From Trichuris trichiura (taxonomy: Eukaryota; Nematoda; Enoplea; Trichinellida; Trichuridae), in contig JBAJFE010000014.1 in the NCBI GenBank assembly GCA_037903355.1, positions 3,224,001 through 3,288,000 on the forward strand: a stretch of DNA of 64,000 bases, written 5' to 3'. The notes under the pieces are model-generated. The model did no database searches and was not told where the DNA came from. It saw only the letters and a list, made by a program, of their open reading frames with translations. The position numbers were made by a program, and so were the translations under genes. Below, one piece after another: positions 47,869 through 59,144 of this stretch. Position 1 is the stretch's first letter, and each line of letters opens with the position of its first letter.

Positions 47869-48280
47869 TAGTTCTTCATTGTTGTTTCCAGCATCACCTC
47901 AACATTTCAGAGGTATTTCACTATAGCGGCAGTATTTTTCATGTTGCGAAACCGCAGTTCTTTCTGTGATCAATGCTGAAATTATACCGCATCAATCAGC
48001 TGCGTCTATCACATGATGTTTAATACAAAAACACTGAAGGCGAGACACGATTTGTTCCGGCTGATGAGGGCAATAGAAGCCGTACATTGGAAAGAAACAG
48101 ACTGCTTATTTAAAAACAAATTCAAACTGCATTTAGTTACCGTAAAAGAAAGCTGGGAAACGATTTCATCATGAGCGAATGAATCATATAAACCGTCTTT
48201 CCAACTACATAAAATAGATGCTGTGCAGGAACAAACAGACAAATTGAGTTTTTAAAATTTTTATGCCATGCTCTGTTTAG
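47869..48280. other. Region upstream of the FRMPD exons
   Basis: The expected PDZ-encoding exon was not found here. No other supported feature. Confidence 0.3.
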
Positions 48281-48411
48281 AAGTTTTCAATGACCGAAAA
48301 TGTTCAGCACTACTGATAATTACAGCCAGCAAAACTGCTCACATATTGGACAAATCAGCAGGCAGCAATCTTTATTGCCTTAAATATGGGCGCGTCAAGG
48401 ATCATAAGCGG
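48281..48411 (+). CDS. Candidate internal exon, plus strand
   Basis: Acceptor GCCATGCTCTGTTTAG and donor-like CGG|GTCAGA bound 131 nt with one good frame, reading SALLIITASKTAHILDKSAG then YCLKYGRVKDHKR. Phase 1 in and 0 out does not match the next plus-strand exon (48873, phase 1), so an intermediate exon or another donor would be needed. Family unknown. Confidence 0.3.
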
Positions 48412-48872
48412 GTCAGAGTTGGTCTATTTAATGCATTAAAATTAACTAAATAATTCTAAAGCGGACGGATCGCACGACATTTGCCGTCAGCTCAAAAAAA
48501 GAAACTTATCTACTGGACCTAAGATACTACTTTTCATAAAAGTGTCTGTTGCAAGAAAAAAACCCTACAGAATTATCTCGCGCCGTTTTTGTATTTGAAG
48601 GCATGGAATTAGTGCTCTCAGACTAGCAAGAAAACTGCTTAATTAGCAAAGCCGCTAAATGAAAAATTAACAGAAAATGAATTTTCTGAAAGCTTTGAAA
48701 TAAACCTGGCGCTTCTTTGTACTACTGATTTTGCCAGAGCTATATTAGTGAAAAATTCGAAACAGCTGCTGAACATTACGTCAAAACTGCGGAGTTGCAT
48801 CTGTAACTTTTGAAGCTCCAATGCTGCAAACAAATTTGTATTATGATGAGTGACAGTTTTTCTTCCTAACAG

Positions 48873-51649
48873 TGCTGTCACTTGCGGAATATGAATGCTA
48901 CCACCTGGCTTCAGCTCCGCTGTTCCAGCTTTCCCTAAAATTTGACGCTGACGTGTGTCTTGTCGTCTCTGATGTTTTCGCTCTAGTTTTTCAGTGCTTT
49001 ATTGAGGGGTTGATAAATGAAGGTGTTTTATTTCAGGCCATACTTCACAAAGAATGGCGGAAACTCACTCCTAGCAGAGCCGTTATTAAATTTTTGTCCT
49101 ATGAAGGAACTGAACAAATAAAATCTGCGAGTACTACAGAATGTTTATTAAAAAAACCTAGGGTACATCTGACTGAAACTTTGGATCGTGAATTCCTGGC
49201 GGGAAAGAAAACTCATCACTATGAGGAAAAGTGAGAACGACCGGCCATGGCTACCTCGGAAGAGAATATTGCATCTGCTGTGAAGGCGGTTCCACGCAAC
49301 CAAAGAGCATCAGTTGCAGAAATCATTTCAGAAGCTAGGCTTACGCCTGATACAAGTGAAAGAATAATGGCCGATCATTTAGGAATGGCAATGGTCAGGA
49401 CATTGAGTATCCAAGACCCAAGTGTTTTTGAGAAGAACGTTAAGGGTGAACCCTGCGGAGTCAACATTGAGCTCGTGCAGTTAAACGGTACTTGCAAAAA
49501 TTAGGGTGGCCGAAGAGGTCTGGGGGTCGGTAGTGCAGGAAAGGTTAAGAAACCATGGTTCACGTTGAACCCTCGCAGCAGTTGACCATGTCAATCTTGT
49601 AGTCCTCCGCTTTTGTACAGACACTAGTGGCGGGACAATGTTCCCCAACAGACTTGCTTCATATAAAAATTCAGTAGATGGTTTCATACCGTGTTAACGT
49701 TAAGAATTTTTTGGTAGGCAATACGGTTTTTAGCATCCTATTTGATAATGCATGCAGCGAGATTTAATAAAAACAAATACCTTTTTAGTAGGGTATTTGT
49801 AGAAATGAACTTGTTTTAAAAACTGTACTTCTGCCGGTTAACAGGCCCCGCCGAAATGAGCCCATCAAAGTATCTTGGACCCAAGAGGCATTTTTTGTAG
49901 GGAAAAGCATCGTTTCCTTGCAAGTGCTGGACATTCAACGAGAAAGTAAAAGGATTTCGAAGATTTGTTTGTAAGATGATTCACTATATTCTCATATTAT
50001 AACGTAACACAAATCCGTTTAAATAAACAAAAGCAAAAATTTTCAGAGCCAATGCATCAGTCCAAAACAGTCATCAGGACGTTAAAGAGGATGGTGCTTA
50101 TGATGGCGGTAACAAGTACATAATGCAAGCCTTGCGCTTTGTTTTTCTGAATGAATAGCAACCGTTCTTATTTACCAAGCTTGCAGAAAAATCGCTCACT
50201 TTAGCTCCTCTGACCCAATTAACATTATGGCTGGTTATGGCTGGTTGACATAAAAATCTTCGCGACCATCAGTGACTGTACTGTTGAAGTACCGAATGTT
50301 TCATTGAAAAAAATAGATATGCCCTCCATTAAAATCGCCGGTCTTAACTTGTATCATAGGTTGGAGCATAATGAACTGAAACTTTCGCTGATATCATCTA
50401 AACAATGAACTTCCGAAACTGATTTGCTAAGTCAGCTGTAGCTCCTTCACAGTCATGTCGCTATGCGAACAACATATGATCGATTTGATTAACTCAAAGT
50501 TTTTTGCCTGCAAATAATTCCTCTCAGGATTGAGCATGCTGTTGTACCTGGCTGGGATGAATATTTTTTGTTTGAGAAGGAAGCGTAATTTCCTTGGACT
50601 TTTGAACTATGAATGATGAAAGACTGAACAGGTTTCAGCTGTTCAAGTAGCAAATTAATTGACTCTAAAAATTGTATTTTTTCACAAGCTATGAATTGCT
50701 TGCTTGAATAGATGACCATAAGGCCGCTGAATAATATAGAATTAAAGCTAATTAGCAATAAGTTACTCGGCGGTAAGTACGTATTCTTTTATAGCGGTAT
50801 AGTTGTACATTCCATCATGGACGAAAATGACATTAGAAGCCTGTTCGTGCTTACGTTTTTCACACTTTAATGTATCAATACTACGCTTCCGTACAAATTG
50901 TTCATTCCATTATTTTTCTTTGTCTGTTAATTTATGCTAAAAAGTACTAATTCAAAAAGTGCGCCTATTTATCCGCCCTTACATTTCTTGCTTATTCCTG
51001 TTTCACTTACGTTAAAACGATAAAGGCTGGCATTCTTTCAGGCTAGCCATAAAATAGCAGCTTGTTTTCTGTTAAACCTATGAAGTCGCTTAAGAGACTT
51101 TTAATAAATACAGTGTCATTATACCAGTATTCCTTCTTTTGGATTCTACTTTTTGCCTCGCGGCTCTGTGAAAAATTTTCATAATTCTCCACAAGGGACT
51201 TTTCCGATATCGTTAACGTTGAGTTACATGTTTAAATAGGAAAAACTTCTGTTTTTAAATCCTTGCAACGACAAAATTGTGCGTGACTAAATGATGCAGC
51301 ATTGCATTTGCTTTATATTTACTCATTAAGTTTTAAAATGAGATCCAATCATTGGTAATTTTTAATTCAGCTAATACTCCATTCATGCTTCACGAAACTG
51401 TTTTCGCACTTAAAAATGAATTGGATTTACCAACTTACTGCTTGATGTGATACGCAAATGAAAAGTCTTTTGACTCCTCTTGATGGTCGAATTTATTTTA
51501 CCTATGAACTAAATAGCTTGGTACTTGAAGTACTAATATTAATGCCCAATGGAAGATGATTTCATTTCACTTTATTTTTTGCAGACCCAAAGAAAAGACG
51601 CAATATGTGCAAAGCCAAGCAGCTACTGCAATTCGTGAGGAAAGCATAA
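48873..51649 (+). CDS. Candidate plus-strand gene, three 3' exons, unrecognised
   Basis: Exon 48873-48952 follows the excellent acceptor GTTTTTCTTCCTAACAG and reads LSLAEYECYHLASAPLFQLS. A 42-nt pyrimidine-rich intron (48953-48994) leads to 48995-49130, which reads CFIEGLINEGVLFQAILHKE then WRKLTPSRAVIKFLSYEG. A donor at 49131 in phase 1 fits the terminal exon 51585-51649 (acceptor TTTATTTTTTGCAG), which reads PKKRRNMCKAKQLLQFVRKA before TAA. AATAAA follows 15 nt later. The 42-nt intron is a multiple of three and open, so its removal is inferred from composition. A mariner fragment sits in the large intron. No domain recognised. Confidence 0.4.
49247..49504 (+). pseudogene. Mariner/Tc1-type transposase fragment
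   Basis: ATG 49247 opens a frame reading TSEENIASAVKAVPRNQRAS then VAEIISEARLTPDTSERIM and LGM. This resembles the helix-turn-helix head of mariner-type DDE transposases (form: SxENIAxVxxAVxxxPRxSVxEIA). The catalytic core is not recognisable after about codon 55, and the frame ends at 49504. It is embedded in a predicted intron. Confidence 0.45.
49505..51584. other. Intronic or intergenic, nothing recognised
   Basis: AT-rich. A tandem TTATGGCTGG doublet near 50230 is the only local repeat noticed. Confidence 0.3.
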
Positions 51650-51663
51650 TCCAGAGAGAAAAA

Positions 51664-51669
51664 AATAAA
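51664..51669 (+). terminator. Putative polyadenylation signal AATAAA
   Basis: Lies 15 nt after the TAA of the terminal exon 51585-51649; spacing supports a gene end there. Confidence 0.45.
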
Positions 51670-52365
51670 GAGAATCACTTTTAAATACCAAATGAAATCT
51701 TCAGTTAAGCAGTAATGCGTGCAGCAAAAATTACAGTACGTATGTAGCGCGTTTTACTTTACCATGCCAAGTATCAATCTTGCAACTGCTCACTGTTGCA
51801 CCTATCTTCACCTGCACTACAGGTGTATGGATCAGTCCTACAAATGAACTGGGCTTTCCGTAACGCATGAATAGTACTTTTCAGCAATTAAGAGTGGAAC
51901 AGGAAGCAGAACTTGGAAACTCGCGAATGATTAAACAAAATCAATAACTGCTTGACCAGATTTCATTTTGTCGGTGCGTTAGTTCCGGCTTTATAACAGA
52001 AAGAGCAATGACGTACAGTTCTGACATAAGAATAAACAGCATTTAACCGACATTTTCACATTACAGCAAAAAGCAAAAATTTGTTTATGTGCTAAATATG
52101 CCAATAACTGAAGATAACCTGTACGTACGAAACAAAGACGCCTAACTCAGATTTTGTGTAAAACGGAATGGCGTGAAACCAGTCATCATTATGTTCATGA
52201 TTGTCATGACAGCTTATTAAACTTTTAATGACTTTAGTTTTGAATGCATTGCATTCGAAATTAGTCTATTAATATAATCTTTGCGTCATGCAGAAGCTGT
52301 TTCCGTGCAAAATAAAGCAAGATTTTTTTGAAAGCCGTACACTAGCTTGCTTAGGTAAGCAATTA

Positions 52366-52588
52366 CAGTTGAACCTCCGTAAGTTGACCACCAAACAGAC
52401 CGGTCAACTTACAGAGAGCGTCCATATACCACGTCACGGCTAAAGCGGTCAACTTCTCACTTACGGTGGTCGACGTATAGAAGTTATCCGTGCGCTTATT
52501 AACGTGCGGATTAACCAAATAGTCAAAATTCGCTCAACTTAGGCAGGTGGTCGACATATAGAAGTGGTCAACTTTGGAGGTTCCACTG
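52366..52588. mobile_element. Tigger-type MITE with TA target duplication (copy 2)
   Basis: Starts CAGTTGAACCTCCGTAAGTT and ends AACTTTGGAGGTTCCACTG, flanked by TA at 52364-52365 and 52589-52590. 223 bp, non-coding. Shares the GTTGACCACC/GGTGGTCGAC subterminal units and ATATAGAAGT with the copy at 45342-45528. The two are diverged members of one family. Confidence 0.8.
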
Positions 52589-52769
52589 TAATTAAGGTGA
52601 TACATGCAAGGCACTGGTTTTGCAAACTTTTCTCTATGCTAGTCAAAAGTTCTGCGAAGGATAGTTTCATCAATACTACATTGAAAAAGTAAACTTTTCT
52701 GAACAAACTAGTCTCTAGCCTCTATCATTTAGTGATTGCTCACCCGCAGTTTGTTTCCAAGCGCCCATT

Positions 52770-55369
52770 TTAGAGCACGGCGCAATCAAGCTGTTTTTTC
52801 GCCAAACGCATTTTGCTGGCGATGAGAGAAATGAAAAGGGTAGCCGCCATAACAATATAAACCTGAGAAGGTTTTGATTTACTGATCCAGTCTTCGCAGA
52901 GTGAATTGTTACATTCTTTGAAACGTTTTTTGTCAAGTACGAAAGCTTTTGTTTGCCTGATTACTGGTACCTGAAGTGGCATTCATATTCATAGGCGCCT
53001 GAAAACTTAGAAATATAGTAGGGAAGTGTGAGAAACGAAAGCAGCTACCAAAGCTCTCTAGTAAGCACATTTTCAGTTCTCTAAACGCAGAAAACGCTTT
53101 GGCATACGTTTTCTTAAAATGAAGATAGCCTTTCTCAGCCTACTTTGGCAACGAATTCCTTCTCGTCATTCGACCAAGACGGAGGGTTACCTTGATTTGA
53201 TTAAATTCAGAGATATCTGATTAGTTCTATTCATGAAAGCACAAGTGAAACACTTGCTTATAACTGTTATGGTGTACGTTGCAGTTTCGTGTTCAGCATG
53301 GCAACTCATGAACGGAAAGGAGGGCCTCACATAATTCGTTTCTGCTTAATTCTAAGGATTGTTTCTAGTCGATAATGCTAATTCTAAAAGTACGGAATAA
53401 CATCAGCACAAAAGTGCTCAACGTCACTGCATAAAATGCGGCACAAAATTAGATTAAACATTAAACTGCAGCAAAAAAATGTCACACTGAGGACATCCTA
53501 GCCTTATCTTTAAATTAGACTTAGAAGCTATGACAAATGAACTTTATCAGCTTTTTTGGCCAAACTAAGTTCTTATTTTTCACACAGCAGTCTGCGGATG
53601 GAAACTTTGGGCAAACCTGAATGAAAATACATCTTCTCCAGTTACCTGACCAACTATAAAAACTTGTAAAACCACTTACTTATTTTAAAATCTTTACGTA
53701 GACGCTACATCCATAGTGGGAGCTATTCTGACCTGTTTTAGAACATTTCAATCGCTTAGTACTAAGCAGCCATGCCTGCTATTTTCGCTTCAGTGCAATG
53801 CCTGGCTCAACGTTACTATAGAAATCAATATTGATTGAAAGTTCACGCCTGACAAGTTGAATTCATTATTCACGACATGCAGAAATACGACGGATGCCTT
53901 TCAGCATGAAAGAGGCGCATGCAGTACTGATGCACTGTTTCCTAGCAAAATCAAACGATGTTCACTTCCTAATTTACCAGTAGGATTAAAATGGTTATTA
54001 TTTAATCTTCTTGTTTGAAGCTATTTTGCTGTTACCAAAAAACTGAACATCGTGCTCTAAGCATTCCCGTATTAATAGCACAATGACCAAATTTCAAAGT
54101 CCCTCAAAGTTGCTGTCGATTTGGTCAGTGCAAACTTCTAAAAATCTGTAATAACATGAAAACTGGTTATACTTAGGCTGGTTGGATTACTATCTGGTTA
54201 CATGATACATGACTTTTTTATTGTCCAGCGATGCTTACTCGTTAAGTCATCCAATAACCAGAAAAGCCGTTTTTATCAAATAGTTACTACTCTGATTCTG
54301 GATTTTGCAGTACCATTGACATGCAGTCTCTTTGCAGTAGTTAGTAATCAAACCTTGTATTTCTATAGCGCTTAAATGAGCAAACATGAAACGCATTAGT
54401 TTTCGGAATTTATACTCCGACTGACTTTTCTGTTACGCCTAACGAAACGTTTTTTCTAGCGCACTTGCTTTTTCTTATTTCTTATTCACGTGTCAGTCTA
54501 AAATGTGCTTTCAACTAATAACTTGCTTACCCTCTCGTTCTTCTCAGACCGTTCGAGACTAACCATAATTAGCAATGCATTAGAGAAGCTTTTAATCTGA
54601 GAAATCTAACGCTAAATAAGCGGGTATCATGGTCTCTGTTGCTACGCCTAATAATCTCGGTTCTTCTTCATTCCACATTACTACAATGGCGCAAGGTCCT
54701 GTGCTTTCAGCAGTAATTATCTTGCAGAGAACAAATGCTGATGGGAAGATGATACTCATCGTGAAAACAAAATAAGGGAGTGCTCTTCAGGCCACTGATG
54801 CTGAAATAAGGAAGAGCAAAAAGCTTGCTGCTTTTTTAAATGAATACAGCGTTTCAAATTATCAGTTCACGCTCAGGTTAAACGTTAAAACTCCAAAAAG
54901 GTGTAGGCAACATAAATGCTGAATTCTCTTATAAAAGTATGCACTGATCGAAGAAAATTTCAGAAATCATTGAACCACTGGGAAAGGCGTGTAGGTGTCA
55001 GTTTTACTTCAAGGTTTTTGCTAACTCAAGGATGGGAATCAGAAGCATTATATTAATAATTAAAACTTCTTTAAAGAAAAGGCCTTTTCTCGGCTAGCAT
55101 ACAGAGCGTTTCTCACACATGGAAGAGAAAAACGATACGCGTCTCTACAATTTTGAAACGGAAGACGCATTTGTTAAACTTTGGCAATGACACCATACAC
55201 TATCACACATGAAGCTAGGCGCTATATTTAGCCAAAATCGTCCGCTAAACATGAAAACCTGAGATAAGAATAAAAATGGCACTGTTACTAGCTTTCGCGA
55301 AATCAGCACAAATGTGTGTTCTTTTACCTTCACAGTTGTCAGTCTACACGTATGTATCTCTGCCATTTC
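52770..55369 (-). CDS. Candidate Ly6/uPAR-like small membrane protein, three 3' exons
   Basis: Exons 55369-55328 (acceptor GATCTCCGTAG), 55258-55199 (69-nt intron before it, acceptor CTTATCTCAG; donor GTATGG) and 52970-52770 (acceptor GAATGCCACTTCAG, stop TAA) join in phase 0. The product has scattered cysteines (HTC, FMC, KEC) and the end-of-domain pattern ECNNSLCEDW, like the CN-type end of three-finger Ly6 folds. A hydrophobic helix (VYIVMAATLFISLIA) and a short basic cytosolic tail follow. The membrane helix and terminal exon are well supported. The Ly6 assignment is an inference from few cysteines, and the 5' part is missing. Confidence 0.4.
54629..54775 (+). CDS. Short open frame or terminal exon, plus strand
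   Basis: ATG 54629 (TATCATGG) runs 48 codons to TAA at 54773. It reads TPNNLGSSSFHITTMAQGP and ends QRTNADGKMILIVKTK. An acceptor-like GTCCTGTGCTTTCAG lies inside at 54703, so it may instead be a terminal exon with only the last 22 codons. It sits on the opposite strand within a predicted intron of the Ly6-like gene. Function unknown. Confidence 0.3.
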   Translation: MVSVATPNNLGSSSFHITTMAQGPVLSAVIILQRTNADGKMILIVKTK

Positions 55370-55482
55370 CTACGGAGATCAGCCAAAATATCCCATAAAG
55401 CATGCATGGCAAGCTCTTAAGGTTTCAGTTAAATGGTAACTTAAGGGCTAGTTGTCTCAAAAATTGATCGATGCAATCATAA

Positions 55483-55827
55483 TCGATGGTTGAGAAGAGT
55501 TTTCGTATGGCTTTCTATTTTGCCCGTTGTTGGTTTCTGAACTAACTAAAGCAAACGCGCCCTACCAACGAATAAACGACCTGTTACTTTTAAAAAATTC
55601 ACAACAGTATTACACGTTCAGAGCTTCCGGGACTAAACTTGTCCCGTTTTCAGCGAGAACCATCATCGCTGGAAACGGGACAAGTTTAGTCTCGGAAGTT
55701 CTTAACGTGCAACGTTGTACGGAATTTTCCTTAATAACTGCTCATCCGTCCGTTGGTAGGGCGTTTGCTTTGGTTATTTCAGAAACCAACAACCGACAAG
55801 ACAGAAAGCCGTATGAAAACTCCATCG
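55483..55827. repeat. Foldback element F9
   Basis: Outer arms pair from CGATGGTTGAGAAGAGTTTT to the right arm ending AAAACTCCATCG. They share TTGTTGGTTTCTGAACTAAC and CAAACGxCCTACCAACG. The inner motif at 55621-55655 (GAGCTTCCGGGAC, GTCCCGTTTTCAGCG) is mirrored at the right within a 30-bp gap, so the centre is a tight hairpin. The CCTACCAACG block links its arms to F1. A 125-codon frame here is a by-product of the palindrome. Confidence 0.8.
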
Positions 55828-56297
55828 TGAAAGCTCTCAGACCCGTTAAGAAGCATCCAGCGTTCAAGAACGATGGGATTAAGAAACCTTTATTTACTGG
55901 CTGACCCGTGAATATTATTAACGTTAACGTTTTTACCGACTTCACAGTGGCGTGAGTACATTTACTCGATAAAACGCTCAAATATAAACAGAACGGAAAC
56001 AGTTTATATTAATAAACTCTTGTTACGAAAAAAATGGTCAACAGTTCAAAAGAAACGTGCGAGTATTACAATCGTTGCGGATACCGTCTTTTTATAAACG
56101 CAATGACCCAATCCAGACGCCACTGCCTATCTTGGCAATGCAATGTGGACTGACTGTGCGGATGCTTTTTAACTTGGAAAGTCTGAAGAAGAAGAAAACA
56201 ACTGATCAAAAGGTACAGTTGTATCTTAATAGTTGATAAAAACAGGATGGAAATTAAAGTACAACTTAAAACACTGCTGTCTGTGCACATTGCATTG

Positions 56298-56465
56298 CTA
56301 AGACTGACGGAGGTACCCGACTGAACTAGATGTTTCAGATCTTGACAACATAAATCCCCCCGGAAGTGCAGGCGGCAGTATAAATGGGTAATACGCAACG
56401 ATACTGCGACGACGGTCCTGGGGAACTATGTTGTCAAGACCCGACGCTTCTGTCAGGAAAGCTAC
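56298..56465 (-). CDS. Terminal exon, unrecognised
   Basis: After the acceptor GATTGGAACAGTTTCAG, 55 codons run to TAG. It reads FLTEASGLDNIVPQDRRRSI, then a proline-rich YYPFILPPALPGG and a serine-rich end (RSETSSSVGYLRQS). GC content is higher than the flanks. A second overlapping frame is also open, which lowers confidence. No partner exons assigned. Confidence 0.4.
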   Translation of the reverse strand, partial: VAFLTEASGLDNIVPQDRRRSIVAYYPFILPPALPGGFMLSRSETSSSVGYLRQS

Positions 56466-59002
56466 CTGAAACTGTTCCAATCTGTACTTTTGTTCGAACA
56501 AATGCAGGTACGTGTTTTTAAAGTAAGAAGAAACTCCTGAACGAATACAGTGTTTCGACACCGCGAACACCAAGTAGTGAAGGAATCTTAAGATAAAGCT
56601 TTTTTATTTCCATTTATTTCTTCTCCTCTGAAAACTATCCATTTACTCACTGCCTGGTACTTCTTTGTCCTCTTGATACTCACTTCTTATTTACAATTGT
56701 AAATAACTCCGTCTTCCTGAAACTTACAACAAAGTGTTTTAATTATCACATTTGTCTTTTCTGGAGATTCATTTTTCAAGTACTAAAAGCAAGGCTTTAC
56801 TGGCCAGTTATTCTTCTCTCCTGTTCAGGATTATTTTAATGAGCAATAACAATAAAGACTATACTAAAAATAACGCATTCACGAGAGCTATTATTATGAA
56901 CTCTTGCCACTTAATTATCTACAAATTATCGGTTAGTAGTAATGTGACAATAGTACATGCTTGCGACCGTCAGATGGATACTCCATGGGCAGTATATTGC
57001 ATATCACACTGCTAATGTGACTTAAAGCACATAACGTTTCGAGACGATCTAAGATTTTTAATCATGTAGATTTTATTTACAGACTGACTTGTTAAGGTAG
57101 TAGAGAAAGTTACCGATGCTTTCCGATCTCTTTCTGACCCACCATTTGTGAAAAAAACAGAACACTAACGGATTCTTCTGGCAATGATTGACGGAAAACA
57201 GATCTGAACGTTCAGTATGCATGCGTACTTACTGAACGGATCAGCTCGTAAATAAAGTCTAATGGTAATATGATGTGCGAAGTATATAATCGAGAAATCG
57301 TCTGATAATTTACTGTTAACGCCTTTCAATAATCAAAATGAAAACATCGTTCCAAGTAAACTGAACGTCATACAGTTATATGGTCATGGCATAAGCAAAT
57401 GTGCTACTATTAGAAGATAAATACGCGATAAAAACCAAACCTTTGAAGACCGGGTTTCTAAAACTCATTTTTCATCTATGGCACTTTCTTTCCAGAGAAC
57501 AAAGCATTTATACACTGCTGCTTTTTTGCTGCCTTGTGCTGTTTACTTAAGCAAAGTCGACAAGATATATACTGTACGGTTGGTAAGACGACTCAGCAAG
57601 CTTTTTCAGCAGGTAGGTTGTTAGTGTACCAGAAGGGGAACAATATCGGTTTCCAAAATTTCATGGTTTAATTCACTTAGGAAGATCTCTGTTACTCATT
57701 TTAATCACCCAAAACAGGATTACTAACAAAGAGGGGACAAAACGTACTGGTGTTTTAAAGAAGGGAATCATATTTTCAGTATTAACCCAATAAATTTTGA
57801 AAAGCGTAGGAAAGTACCGCGTTTTTCAATCACGCTTAGACCACAGATCATAATTTGTTTGTTAGTCGAGTCACATTGAGAACGAAAATCAAAAACGAAA
57901 GCCTTCTTGGAAGTGATTCAGAGAGTTCATAATGCCAGCTTTTGTTTACATTGCCAAATCATACTCCAATGAAGTGGCAAGGAAAGCATGAGAATCAACT
58001 TAAAACACTCTATTTACACCATGTATTAATCTCAGAGCCTGAGGGAAGAAAGGCAAGAGTCGCAAGAAGCTGACCCAAATTTCATGCTTAAGGAACCATG
58101 CGAACGACTCTGTCGATATAGAACGACCAGACTAGTAATGAAAAATGAATATCGAAGCTTGAGCTAAGCGTGGTTCGTTAAGTCACTTGATAACAACTGT
58201 CGACAGTTGACAAAGATGAAATCACCCGCCAAACGTTCTCACTCAGAAACATTGTCATTTAACGCAAAACTTAATTACAGAACTTCCCCATGCTGACATG
58301 AATGGTTATTCTTATTCAAAATCTGTCACTTTAAAACAGTGTATGATCAAGAAAGGCAAGTTTCCCAGCAATGCCGCCGTAGAAACAAACTGGCTAAACT
58401 ATAATTGGCAGGAGTGAGAATATTGATTGCAAAAGCTTGCAAGTTGAAATTTGTTTCATCAGCAGCATGCATTATCGTATGTATTAACAATTGAATCTCT
58501 GAATAGTAATTATGTACTTGAATGCTCAACAGATGAAAATGAAAAATGTAGCAAATGGTTTTTAGCAATAAAGAAATATTCGTATTCAATATTTACATTT
58601 CTAGAAAATAGAAAACAGATGCAGTAACTATTCTGAGGAACTTTCACAATTAAACTGCACGGAACCTCTCCAAACGGCAAGCTGTGAGTGCAAACGCTAA
58701 GTGACATATTCTCTTGATTCTCGAAGGAAAGGTACTATTAATGAAATTGTTATTCCATTATTCTCTTCTAACAGTAACTGATAAACCAAATTTACAGTAT
58801 AGCAACATTTAGCTTACCTTCTGCCAAGCGTTTAAAGCTAATATGAGTCATCTGTTAATGCTTAGTTTTAAAATCATTGTTTTGACGAGAACGTGAAAAC
58901 TTTCCCACTGACTGATTTTGGGGCAAAATAAGTGAATTTGCTTTGACGAAAAATCTGTTTTAAAATCAGTTCATCAGTGATATTCTGAAAGAAAATTCTT
59001 AC
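56466..59002. other. Intergenic or intronic, nothing recognised
   Basis: Strongly AT-rich with only chance frames. Confidence 0.3.
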
Positions 59003-59144
59003 CAAGTTACATTTGCTGCGAAACTTGCGTTCAGTGAATCCGAAACTCCCAGGGGACTTGTTTGCAGCTTGCTAGCTTGCCAAACCCTTAAACTGGAATT
59101 GCTCCGCTGCATTTCAATTAGCCAATTCAATGAAAGCTTTGCAG
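59003..59144 (-). CDS. Candidate internal exon, minus strand
   Basis: Acceptor GCTGTGTATGCACAG and donor TTG|GTAAGA bound 142 nt. One frame is open, reading LSLNWLIEMQRSNSSLRVW then ASKLQTSPLGVSDSLNASFA, phase 1 in and 2 out. It could belong to the 5' part of a minus-strand gene farther left. Not recognised. Confidence 0.35.

Noticed and set aside
55527..55904. 125-codon plus-strand open frame
   Set aside because: It lies across foldback F9; the overlapping frame on the other strand mirrors it because of the palindrome, and it has no splice or domain support.
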